Positions 1 through 6,000 of a stretch of DNA of 8,656 nucleotides are shown piece by piece (the first letter of the stretch is position 1; each line of letters opens with the position of its first letter). The notes beneath the pieces are model-generated. The model was given only the letters and a program-made list of their open reading frames with translations, did no database searches and was not told the DNA's origin. The stretch comes from VGOB01 sp034435315 (lineage in GTDB: Bacteria > Chloroflexota > Anaerolineae > UBA4142), in NCBI GenBank assembly GCA_034435315.1, contig DAOTYB010000176.1, positions 1-8,656 on the forward strand. The letters are read 5' to 3'. The position numbers and the translations under genes are program-made.

Positions 1-92
1 TTGCGAGGAGCGTTTTTTGCGACGAAGCAATCTCCGCGTTACGATCTGCGGTGGGCAACGTTGGGGATTGCTTCGCAGAAATCGCTCGCAAT
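1..92. repeat. Dispersed imperfect inverted repeat (REP/MITE-like)
   Basis: Seen directly: outer arms TTGCGAGGAGCG (1-12) and CGCTCGCAA (83-91), and inner arms around GAAGCAATC (24-32) and GATTGCTTC (66-74), so the segment can fold into a long interrupted hairpin. The words GCGACGAAGCAATCTCC and CGCAATGACA belong to a repeat style that recurs between genes in many environmental bacterial genomes (general knowledge). The left edge may extend beyond the window. An open frame across it is not a gene. Confidence 0.7.
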
Positions 93-141
93 GACAGAGC
101 GGGCTGAACGGTTACTGTTCGTTAACGCGAAGATTGCCGCG

Positions 142-170
142 TTTGCATCGCGCGTTAATCGGCGTATAAT
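142..170 (+). promoter_or_regulatory. Sigma70-like promoter for the AbrB-type gene
   Basis: A perfect TATAAT lies at 165-170. Upstream is TTTGCA at 142-147 with a 17-bp spacer (or TTGCAT at 143-148 with 16 bp). The -10 box is strong and the -35 box weak. Predicted transcription starts near 177, giving a leader of about 90 nt before the ATG at 266. The divergent region near 7684-7712 has the same TTGCAT plus TATAAT arrangement. Confidence 0.5.
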
Positions 171-265
171 ACCGGTGGTTGCTGGTTTGGTTGTCCGCGT
201 ACAGGTTTGCCTGACCTTCACCTGGCATACCCATTGGACGAAAGTATCCAACTTGAGGATAACAG

Positions 266-542
266 ATGAATCGCGTCATACAAGTTTCAGTAGATGAATT
301 GGGGCGCATTGTTATCCCTGCTACTCTGCACGAGCAACTGCATTTGGCGCCAGGGATGACCTTAGTCGTCGAAAAAGGGGAGCAGGGGTGGCATGCGTCT
401 ACGGATTCAGTCCAAGCCCACTGTTCTTGCAGAGAAAGGGGGGCTTTTAGTTGCCAGGGTGACAGCCTTGAGCAACCTTGCGAATGTCACGCGTCATGAG
501 CGTGACCGACGTATCTTTGACCTCTTACAGCGAACAGATTAA
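266..542 (+). pseudogene. AbrB/SpoVT/MazE-type antitoxin-like regulator, frameshifted
   Basis: The ATG at 266 follows TTGAGGA (253-259) at good SD spacing. The first 41 residues are a SpoVT/AbrB swapped-hairpin DNA-binding domain, with VSVDELGRIVIPATLHEQL followed by LAPGMTLVVEKGEQG. After about position 388 this frame turns into unconvincing Cys/Ser-rich sequence and stops at 499. The frame one base further on gives a sensible continuation: GMRLRIQSKPTVLAEKGG, then LLVARVTALSNLANV and a tail with RHERDRRIFDLLQRTD, stopping at 540-542. The ERDRRI-type tail is typical of AbrB-family antitoxins paired with PIN-domain toxins (family knowledge). The repaired protein would be about 91 aa. The extra base probably lies in the A5G4 run (372-380) or the GGGG run (385-388). 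No toxin gene follows, only palindromic repeats. It could be a decayed orphan antitoxin or a homopolymer sequencing error. Confidence 0.75.
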
Positions 543-580
543 CCTGTGGATGGGGTTGCCATCGCTCTACGCGGGAATGG

Positions 581-617
581 GAGTGTGGTTGGGCGGCTGC
601 GCCGCCCAACCACACTC
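581..617. repeat. Perfect 17-bp-arm palindrome
   Basis: Arm 581-597 (GAGTGTGGTTGGGCGGC) and arm 601-617 are exact reverse complements around the 3-nt loop TGC. No U tract follows, so this is not a typical terminator. It sits just after the broken AbrB gene and 12 bp before a second palindrome, which suggests clustered REP-like elements. Confidence 0.8.
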
Positions 618-624
618 TGTCTCC

Positions 625-692
625 CATCTCCCCCTGCTCTCCCCGCCACGCGGGGAGAGCAGGGGGTAGGGGGATGAGAGGGGTTGTCCCGT
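625..692. repeat. GC-rich dispersed palindrome, copy 1
   Basis: The core is a perfect 17-bp-arm inverted repeat at 630-646 and 650-666 with loop CAC. It is followed by TAGGGGGATGAGAGGGG and TTGTCCCG (667-691). The same core logic and flank (GGGGGATGAG, then GGGGTTGT and CCCG) occur in reverse orientation at 8580-8656, so this is a repeat family with at least two copies in the window. Confidence 0.8.
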
Positions 693-802
693 AGGGGTGA
701 AAGATTTTTCGCCCATACAAAGATGGTGCAACAACGAGCACGTAACCTTCCGATGGCAGAAAAGATTTGCACTTTGTATCACCTATCATTCGAGAGAAAT
801 CA

Positions 803-1891
803 ATGTCAGGACCCATTTTTCCATTTACAGCAATCGTCAATCAAGATAAGATGAAGCGCGCGCTCGTGCTGAACGCGATCAATCCGCTCATCGGCGGGGT
901 GTTGATTCGCGGCGAGCGCGGCACCGCGAAATCTACGGCGGTGCGCGCGCTGGCAGCGCTACTCCCCGAAATCAACGTCGTCGCCGATTGTCCCTTTAGT
1001 TGTAATCCGTACGAACCAGATCGTTTGTGCGATTTCTGCCGCGAGCGCGTCGCGCGCGGCGAAGAGTTGCCGGTCGCGCGCCGCAAAGTGCGCCTGGTGG
1101 ATTTGCCGGTCAGCGCGACCGAAGACCGCGTTGTTGGTACGCTGGACATCGAGCAGGCAATCAAAAAAGGTGAAAAGCGTTTTGAGCCGGGCGTTCTCGC
1201 TGCCGCGAATCGGGGCATCTTGTACGTGGACGAGGTGAATCTCCTCGATGACCACGTGGTTGACCTGTTGCTCGATTCTGCCGCGATGGGGGTGAATGTC
1301 GTCGAGCGCGAGGGGATTTCGTTTCAACACCCCGCGCAATTCGTGCTGGTCGGCACGATGAACCCCGAAGAAGGCGAACTGCGCCCGCAACTTTTGGATC
1401 GCTTTGGCTTGTCCGTCGAAATCAAAGGGATTGCTGACGCGGACGCGCGCGTCGAGATTATCGAGCGCCGGCTGGCGTTTGAAACCGACCCGGTGGGATT
1501 TTGCCAGGAGTGGTGCACCGCGGAAGAAAAGTTATCGCGCGAAATCGAGATGGCGCGCAAGATGTTGCGCTCGGTCACACACACGCAAGCCGATTTGTAT
1601 GCCATTGCTGAACTTTCGGCGGGCCTGGAAGTGGACGGGCATCGTTCCGATCTGGTGATTCTCAAAGCCGCGCGCGCCCATGCCGCGTGGATGGGACGCA
1701 CAGCGATCAACGAGGAAGACATTTTGCTGGCAGCAGAACTGGCTTTGCCGCACCGGCTCAAGCGCAAGGCGATTCACGAAGTCGAATTGCAATTCGAGCA
1801 TCTCGAAAAACGCCTGGAAGCCTCCCGACAGAGCGCGGCGACTCCGTTACAGAGCGAAGCGCGGCACGAAGTAAAAAAAAAGCCGGCCTAG
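803..1891 (+). CDS. ChlI/BchI-like AAA+ chelatase ATPase (zero-frame product of a ChlI-ChlD gene)
   Basis: A 362-aa magnesium/cobalt chelatase AAA+ subunit. These proteins form an ATP-driven ring that powers metal insertion into tetrapyrroles together with a VWA-domain subunit and a large catalytic subunit (ChlH or CobN type); none of the last is in the window. Visible motifs: Walker A GERGTAKST (37-45, K43), Walker B ILYVDEV (D143, E144), sensor-1 GTMNPEEG (N187), and arginine-finger LLDRFGL (R200). A four-Cys insert lies between Walker A and B (C63, C67, C76, C79; C-x3-C-x8-C-x2-C) and may bind metal. The start at 803 is chosen over the in-frame ATG at 767 because family similarity begins at GPIFPFTAIVNQ and GAGAG (792-796) lies at SD distance. 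The frame ends KKKPA-stop just after an A9 run, where the -1 frame continues into the ChlD linker and VWA domain. The length alone suits a ChlI subunit. Confidence 0.9.
   Translation: MSGPIFPFTAIVNQDKMKRALVLNAINPLIGGVLIRGERGTAKSTAVRALAALLPEINVVADCPFSCNPYEPDRLCDFCRERVARGEELPVARRKVRLVDLPVSATEDRVVGTLDIEQAIKKGEKRFEPGVLAAANRGILYVDEVNLLDDHVVDLLLDSAAMGVNVVEREGISFQHPAQFVLVGTMNPEEGELRPQLLDRFGLSVEIKGIADADARVEIIERRLAFETDPVGFCQEWCTAEEKLSREIEMARKMLRSVTHTQADLYAIAELSAGLEVDGHRSDLVILKAARAHAAWMGRTAINEEDILLAAELALPHRLKRKAIHEVELQFEHLEKRLEASRQSAATPLQSEARHEVKKKPA
1873..1882 (+). promoter_or_regulatory. Putative -1 frameshift/slippage site (A9 run with A AAA AAG)
   Basis: Nine A residues at 1873-1881 are followed by G. 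In the ATPase frame the codons read GTA AAA AAA AAG CCG GCC TAG, so the classical slippery heptamer A AAA AAG lies in correct phase at 1876-1882, seven nt before the TAG (1889-1891). Slipping back by one gives AAA AAA GCC GGC CTA and continues to 2865. Possible stimulators are weak: AGCCG (1881-1885) with CGGCT (1892-1896), and GGCG (1905-1908) with CGCC (1916-1919). No clear internal SD precedes the run. RNA-polymerase slippage on A9, or a miscounted homopolymer, would look the same. Confidence 0.65.
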
Positions 1892-2865
1892 CGGCTGACC
1901 AGACGGCGGAGCAAGCGCCACCACCTACGGAACAGACTCCCCAGAGCACGGGGCACGAGCCGGGCAAGCCGGCAGCGCGCCCCGCCGATTTGATCCCCAG
2001 CGTGGGCAAGACGTTTCGCCCCCAACGTCTGCAAACTCCTCTCGATAAATTGCCGCGCCAGATCGCGGGCAAGCGTTCGCGCACGCGTACGGAACGCAAG
2101 CGCGGGCGTTACATCACCGCGCGCCTCGCGCGGGACAAACCCTCCGATCTGGCTTTTGATGCAACGTTGCGCCAGGCGGCGCCCCACCAGATCCATCGCG
2201 AGCACAAGGACGTGGCACTAGCCATCGAGCCGCAGGATTTGCGCGAAAAAGTGCGCGTGCGACGCGCCGCAAATTTGATTTTGTTCGTGGTGGATGCCTC
2301 GTGGTCAATGGCAGCCGCGGAACGCATGGTGGCGACCAAAGGCGCAATTATGTCGTTGTTGATTGATGCGTACCAAAAGCGCGATCGCGTCGGTCTAGTG
2401 GTCTTTCAAAAAGAGGAGGCGCGTCTGGTGTTGCCGCCTACAACATCGGTGGATCTGGCGGAAGAAGCGCTCAAGGATTTGCCGGTGGGCGGCAAGACGC
2501 CGTTGAGCGCCGGCTTGTTGCTGGCGCATCAGGTTTTGATTCGCGAGCGCATCAAGGATCGCGAGGTGATGCCGCTGATGATTGTGGTGACGGACGGCGC
2601 GGGGAATGTTTCGATGAGTCAGATGCCGCCGCAGGAGGAGGCGTTGCGCGTGGCGGAGATGATCAAAAAGATGGATATTCGTACGGTGGTCATCAACACC
2701 GAGCACGAGGCGTTTGATCGCGGTCTGGCGCAGGAACTAGCAGATCATCTCGGCGGACCGTGCTACACGCTCAAGCAATTGCGCGCCGAAGAATTGTATG
2801 CGCGCGTGCGCGAAGAGATGCGTGGTGTGGGTGGCATCGCCCGAAAGGACGCCGGGCTTGTGTAA
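1882..2865 (+). CDS. ChlD-type linker and VWA domain, -1 frame extension of the chelatase ATPase
   Basis: This -1 frame segment joins the AAA+ protein at the A9 run to make a 687-aa ChlD/putative-cobaltochelatase-like protein (803-1881 plus 1882-2865). After the join comes a Pro/Thr/Glu-rich linker (QTAEQAPPPTEQTPQ), then a basic conserved section (GKRSRTRTERKRGRYITARL, APHQIHREHKD, DLREKVRVRRAANLILFVVD), then a VWA domain with an intact MIDAS metal site: DASWS (D498, S500, S502), T566 in GGKTPL and D598 in VTDGAGN. The usual DASGS glycine is Trp here. Although this frame is open back to 1687, that part only shadows the ATPase gene. Between the TAG and the VWA core there is no ATG and no SD, so independent initiation looks unlikely. 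VWA subunits bind the ATPase ring and relay energy to the large catalytic subunit (family knowledge). Confidence 0.85.
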   Translation, partial: AGLAADQTAEQAPPPTEQTPQSTGHEPGKPAARPADLIPSVGKTFRPQRLQTPLDKLPRQIAGKRSRTRTERKRGRYITARLARDKPSDLAFDATLRQAAPHQIHREHKDVALAIEPQDLREKVRVRRAANLILFVVDASWSMAAAERMVATKGAIMSLLIDAYQKRDRVGLVVFQKEEARLVLPPTTSVDLAEEALKDLPVGGKTPLSAGLLLAHQVLIRERIKDREVMPLMIVVTDGAGNVSMSQMPPQEEALRVAEMIKKMDIRTVVINTEHEAFDRGLAQELADHLGGPCYTLKQLRAEELYARVREEMRGVGGIARKDAGLV

Positions 2866-3060
2866 AACCTGTGGATAGGTGTGGAAAATCGTCTTGTGTA
2901 CCCGAATTTTCGCGCCTTGAGGTGTCAACCATCGGCTTGTGTTCAACCAGCCCATATTTTGGTGTCCATTAACACATCGAACACAACATTTAGTTATCTT
3001 TCAGGATGATGTGCTACAAGCGCGCAGAGGCGCAACACAAAAAGATACGCTTGTGGTGTA
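2866..3060. other. Non-coding segment with DnaA-box-like sites
   Basis: No convincing gene. Five nt after the chelatase stop lies TGTGGATAG (2870-2878; one mismatch to the DnaA box TGTGGATAA). Ten bp further, in the same orientation, is TGTGGAAAA (2880-2888; also one mismatch). Several TTGTGT words follow. ACAAGCG (3016-3022) and CGCTTGT (3049-3055) form a weak 7-bp inverted repeat. The segment is more AT-rich than its neighbours and leads into a perfect parS. It could be part of an origin region, but two imperfect boxes are weak evidence. Confidence 0.35.
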
Positions 3061-3076
3061 TGTTTCACGTGAAACA
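3061..3076. promoter_or_regulatory. parS centromere site (ParB binding site)
   Basis: TGTTTCACGTGAAACA is a perfect 16-bp palindrome and matches the conserved bacterial parS consensus. ParB loads at parS, spreads as a CTP-dependent clamp, and with ParA and SMC segregates the chromosome origin (established knowledge). It is intergenic, between the chelatase locus and the terminator at 3094. A 16-bp exact match is very unlikely by chance in a window this size. No parA or parB gene is present here, so this would be an outlying parS, usually found in the origin-proximal part of a chromosome. Confidence 0.88.
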
Positions 3077-3093
3077 TTTACATAAAATTTTCG

Positions 3094-3125
3094 ATGAGAG
3101 CACGCTGGGTGCTCTCATTTGTTTT
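3094..3125. terminator. Intrinsic terminator between convergent genes
   Basis: A perfect 10-bp stem ATGAGAGCAC (3094-3103) / GTGCTCTCAT (3109-3118) with a 5-nt loop is followed on the + strand by TTTGTTTT. It would end + transcripts from the chelatase locus. It overlaps the stop codon of the minus-strand dehydrogenase (3115-3117). In that direction an A/T-rich tract (CGAAAATTTT) follows, so it may work both ways, more weakly on the minus strand. Confidence 0.75.
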
Positions 3126-4326
3126 CCAGCACCACCTTGATCGCGCGCGACGACTTTTTGTCGCTTGCTACGGCAATCGCGCGCCGATACTCGCTGAGCG
3201 GAAAGCGATGCGTGATCAACCCATCGGTCGGGAGTTTGCCCGCGCGCCAGTACTCGAATACCCACTCGTACGTGTGCTTGCGTACCCCATTCCACGTGTT
3301 CATCCCGTGTCCGTAACTCCCCACCAGATTGATGTGGTGGTACCAAATCGGCGTCAAGTCCACGCGCGGCATCGGCGCCATATGCGCGCCGAGTAGCACC
3401 ACCGTACCGCCCGCGCGCGTCCAGCGGAGCGCGTCGTTCACTGTCTCGGCGGTTGCCACACAATCGTACACGCGCTCGAACCCGCCGATGACCACGCCTT
3501 TGTTGAGGAGGGCGGAAAAGTACTTGCCGCCGGTCACCTGCGCGATGGTCTGATAGGTGGGACGCCCGCGTAGCACCCGCTGCGCGCCAGCGCGCTCTGC
3601 CATTTCGGCTTGATGGGCATAGCGCGCCAGCACCGTCACCTCGCACGATGGCACGAGTGCACGCACCACCATCGTGACGAGCAAACCGATGATGCCCGCG
3701 CCGACGACCAGCACGCGCTCGCCGGGTTGCGGCGGAAAGCGCATAACCGCGTGCATCGCAATCGAGAGGGGTTCGGTCAGCACGGCGGCGTCATCGGAAA
3801 GATCGGGGGGACATGGGTACACGGCGGCTTGATGCGTGATGTATCCTTCGCCAAAGCCGCCGCCCACGCCGCGCGGTCCGGGCGCGGATTTGTTTTCGCA
3901 AAAGTGATAGTCCTCCTCGGCGCAGTAGCGACACGGCGGAGTGATCTCCAGGGTGGCGCAGTTGGCGCCAGCAAAGTGTGTGTCCATCAACACGCGATCG
4001 CCCACGCGAAAACGCGTCACGCCTTCGCCCACTTGAATCACCGTGCTGACGACTTCGTGCCCCAGATAAAAGCGTTCGTTCGCCGGCAACGCTGCTGGCG
4101 CAATCGAAGGATCGGCTTTGACGAAGAGGAGCGAAAGATCGGACGCGCAGATGCCGCAAAGTTCGTTGCGCACGCGCACCCAGCGCGGACCGGGCAACGG
4201 CACGCGCGCCAGGTCCTCCATTCGCGTAACCGAGAACGGCGTCCACACAAAATCGTGCCAGTGCGGTGCAAGCGCTTTGGTGAGTAACGCGCGTGGAATA
4301 TTTTTTTCGACGTAGAGCGCGCGCAT
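3115..4326 (-). CDS. Zinc-dependent MDR (alcohol dehydrogenase-like) oxidoreductase
   Basis: A 403-aa medium-chain dehydrogenase/reductase, last gene of a tight minus-strand cluster. The ATG at 4326 follows a CAGGAGA SD (4335-4340 on the + strand), and the previous gene ends only 2 nt upstream. Catalytic zinc-site residues are present: C60 in CGICASD, H90/E91 in LGHEVV, and E185 in LTEPLS. The structural-zinc lobe is altered: C132, C135 and C143 fit C-x2-C-x7-C, but the expected first Cys is Thr129, with C123 a possible substitute. The Rossmann motif VVGAGIIG is at 207-214. The second strand ends in VLARYAHQ without the usual acidic residue, which hints at NADP(H) use (inference). The family oxidises or reduces alcohols, polyols or amino-alcohols, and the substrate cannot be read from sequence. 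A BchC-like role was considered because of the nearby chelatase, but nothing specific supports it. Confidence 0.9.
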   Translation of the reverse strand: MRALYVEKNIPRALLTKALAPHWHDFVWTPFSVTRMEDLARVPLPGPRWVRVRNELCGICASDLSLLFVKADPSIAPAALPANERFYLGHEVVSTVIQVGEGVTRFRVGDRVLMDTHFAGANCATLEITPPCRYCAEEDYHFCENKSAPGPRGVGGGFGEGYITHQAAVYPCPPDLSDDAAVLTEPLSIAMHAVMRFPPQPGERVLVVGAGIIGLLVTMVVRALVPSCEVTVLARYAHQAEMAERAGAQRVLRGRPTYQTIAQVTGGKYFSALLNKGVVIGGFERVYDCVATAETVNDALRWTRAGGTVVLLGAHMAPMPRVDLTPIWYHHINLVGSYGHGMNTWNGVRKHTYEWVFEYWRAGKLPTDGLITHRFPLSEYRRAIAVASDKKSSRAIKVVLENK

Positions 4327-4328
4327 CG

Positions 4329-4712
4329 TTAGATCTCCTGCAGGTGCATTTTGCCATCGCTCTGGGGTACAAAGGTAATCGGTCCCTGCGGCACATGCGA
4401 GTCAATGTGCAGATAGCCCGCGTCAATGTACTCCCAGATGGTCTGGAAGGGTTGTTTATCAGTTTGCCATTTTTCGACAATCACGACGCCGTGACCGGGC
4501 AGCAGCGTGAAGACCACCCGGCGCGCGTCGGCGGGATCGTTGAGGGCGCGCGCTCGCGCAAAGGTCTCGCGAATGCCGCGCGCTTGCGCATCTGTCGCAC
4601 ACGAGACAGGAAAGTGGTGATAGGGCGCGTCCATTGCAACATACTCTACAAAGTCGGGATGAAAGGTGGCAACGCCGCGATGACCGTGCAGTTTCGAGCG
4701 CGTGACCGGCAC
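4329..4712 (-). CDS. Conserved-looking protein of unknown function (127 aa)
   Basis: I do not recognise this protein. It begins with GTG at 4712, three nt after the TGA of the upstream gene, and ends 2 nt before the dehydrogenase ATG, so it is the middle of a translationally coupled set. The only SD-like sequence is ACAGG directly before the GTG, which is weak. It is soluble, with His/aromatic-rich stretches (KLHGHRGVATFHPDFVEY, APYHHF), a single Cys, and a VVFTLLPGHGVVIVEKW strand-rich core. No membrane segment or signal peptide is visible. It lies in the same reading frame as the upstream 355-aa gene, with only TGA CAG between them, so the two could be one gene split by a stop or parts of a two-subunit protein. 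Tight linkage to the dehydrogenase suggests a shared pathway (inference). Confidence 0.7.
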   Translation of the reverse strand: MPVTRSKLHGHRGVATFHPDFVEYVAMDAPYHHFPVSCATDAQARGIRETFARARALNDPADARRVVFTLLPGHGVVIVEKWQTDKQPFQTIWEYIDAGYLHIDSHVPQGPITFVPQSDGKMHLQEI

Positions 4713-4715
4713 CTG

Positions 4716-5783
4716 TCAGCGTTTGCCCTGCCACTCGATTGTCACGCGCGGCAGCAACTCGTCGAGCCAGATCATTTCGACTGATTCGGAGGAGGGCGGA
4801 TCGTTGCGTTTGCCTTCGACGTGACGCACGCGCGCACCTTTGCCATCGGGACGCACACCGACAATCACCGTGAGGTCGTCCTCGTTGATGTGACCTTTGT
4901 TGACAGGGCGCGCGCTGCCGGTCACCGTGGCAATCAACGCATCGAGTTGCGGCTCCCACGTGGCAAAGCATCCTTCGCTGTACTGCCGCGCGACCGAATC
5001 GTGGACGGCAGGGACACTGACCAGTTCCGCGATTTGCACGGTCGGCGTAAAAAAGTCGCGGCGATCCAACTCGCGCGCGGCGGTGAGCATCGCGGCGGGT
5101 GTGGTCAACGCGCGCCATGTGGCGTACGGAATCGGCGCGTCCACTACCTCGTGCTGGGTCACCTCCGTGGTGCTCAGCGCGGTGACAAGGCGCAAGACGA
5201 TGTTGGTGTAAAACGCGTTGGCGTTCGCGTTGGGAATGCGCGGATGCGCGCCGACGAGATCGAAGAGGTAAGCGCAGTCGGGTTTGTCCTCGCCGACGAA
5301 CAACACGATGCGAATACTTTTGCTTTGCGCCTGGAGCATTCGCTCGAGCGCGAGGATCGCGCCGCCGCGTTGACTTTGCTCGATGAGCGTACGGTACGCG
5401 GTGGGTGCCAGACCCGGAAAAGTGAAATCGGCGGGGTCGAGCGGATTTTTGCGCAGCGCTGCGTCAAAGTGATCGAGCCAGCGCTGGAATTCCACCGGGC
5501 GCGCGTACAAGAGCGTGACAATCGTGGGCGTGTGTTTGAGGCGAAAGCGCGGACGCGCGGTGAAGAGGACTGCCTCATGCCAACTGAGCGGTTGCGCAAA
5601 AGGCGCGGTGGTGAGGATGAGATCGGTGTGCTCATCGGGTTGAGGTTGGACGGTATGATTCAAATGGCGAAATGTCTCCAGAAGACGCGCCACTGCCTCT
5701 TCCAGCGCTGGACTGGTGATCCCCGGCACAAAACTCACGTAGAGTTGTTTGAGCCAGGGGTGAAGTGGTGGGTTGGAAAACAT
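4716..5783 (-). CDS. Protein of unknown function (355 aa), first gene of the dehydrogenase cluster
   Basis: Not recognised. The start ATG at 5783 (MFSNPPLHPWLKQLYVSFVP) is chosen over the open frame's upstream Met near 5852 because AAGGAG sits at ideal spacing before it and the upstream residues are encoded by low-complexity repeats. The protein looks soluble and mixed alpha/beta, with hydrophobic strands (DLILTTAPF, TPTIVTLLYA, IRIVLFVGEDKPD) and a C-terminal part with NKGHINEDDLTVIVGVRP and SVEMIWLDELLPRVTIEW. No catalytic motif, membrane segment or signal peptide is evident. It ends with TGA, followed after one codon by the in-frame GTG of the next gene. A long Arg-rich open frame on the opposite strand is judged a GC-driven shadow, because the minus frame has the SD, the hydrophobic periodicity and the operon spacing. 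Confidence 0.75.
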   Translation of the reverse strand: MFSNPPLHPWLKQLYVSFVPGITSPALEEAVARLLETFRHLNHTVQPQPDEHTDLILTTAPFAQPLSWHEAVLFTARPRFRLKHTPTIVTLLYARPVEFQRWLDHFDAALRKNPLDPADFTFPGLAPTAYRTLIEQSQRGGAILALERMLQAQSKSIRIVLFVGEDKPDCAYLFDLVGAHPRIPNANANAFYTNIVLRLVTALSTTEVTQHEVVDAPIPYATWRALTTPAAMLTAARELDRRDFFTPTVQIAELVSVPAVHDSVARQYSEGCFATWEPQLDALIATVTGSARPVNKGHINEDDLTVIVGVRPDGKGARVRHVEGKRNDPPSSESVEMIWLDELLPRVTIEWQGKR

Positions 5784-5789
5784 AGTGAA

Positions 5790-6000
5790 CTCCTTGAGAA
5801 TGACGAATGACGAAGGACGAAGGACGAATGAGCCAATGAGCCAATGTGCCAATGAGCCAAAGGTGACAGTGACGAATGACGAAGGACGAAGGACAAATGA
5901 TTTTCGATTTGCGATTTTTGATTTGCGATTTGAATCGGCAATCGAAAATCGGCAATCGGCAATCTAAAATTTGTCGGCGGTCGTCCGTCGGCGGTCATCC
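5790..6000. repeat. Patchwork of short tandem-word repeats
   Basis: The gap between the 355-aa gene and the glycosylase gene is nearly all short repeated words. GACGAATGACGAAGGACGAA occurs at about 5802-5821 and again at about 5872-5891. AGCCAATG/TGCCAATG units lie between them (5829-5859), ATTTGCGATTT-type units at about 5900-5933, AATCGGCA units at about 5933-5963, and GTCGGCGGTC twice at about 5973-5997. The last block lies inside the 3' end of the glycosylase gene. There are no evenly sized repeats and spacers, so it is not CRISPR. No convincing promoter is seen. Confidence 0.75.

Noticed and set aside
1..297. A 98-aa open frame at the left edge
   Set aside because: It runs through the inverted repeat and the AbrB promoter and leader, with no SD or family resemblance.
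667..802. Cobalamin riboswitch or other metal-responsive leader upstream of the chelatase gene
   Set aside because: No B12-box-like core or convincing multi-stem layout was seen, only repeat flank and a weak -10-like TATCAT at 784-789.
487..840. Minus-strand open frames over the palindromes
   Set aside because: Their sequence comes from the GC-rich inverted repeats and they have no start signals.
1687..1881. A separate start for the VWA frame at 1687, giving a 392-aa protein
   Set aside because: This stretch overlaps well-conserved ATPase coding sequence in another frame, and its translation is low-quality Arg/Ser-rich sequence. Family similarity begins only after the A9 run.
3610..4287. 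A 225-aa + strand open frame opposite the dehydrogenase
   Set aside because: Antisense to clear zinc-site and Rossmann motifs.
4821..5810. A 329-aa + strand open frame opposite the 355-aa gene
   Set aside because: Arg/Gly-rich composition typical of antisense shadows in GC-rich DNA, no SD, and the opposite strand has a strong SD and operon spacing.
5800..5963. Possible CRISPR array
   Set aside because: Repeat words are of mixed length and directly tandem, with no unique spacers and no cas genes.
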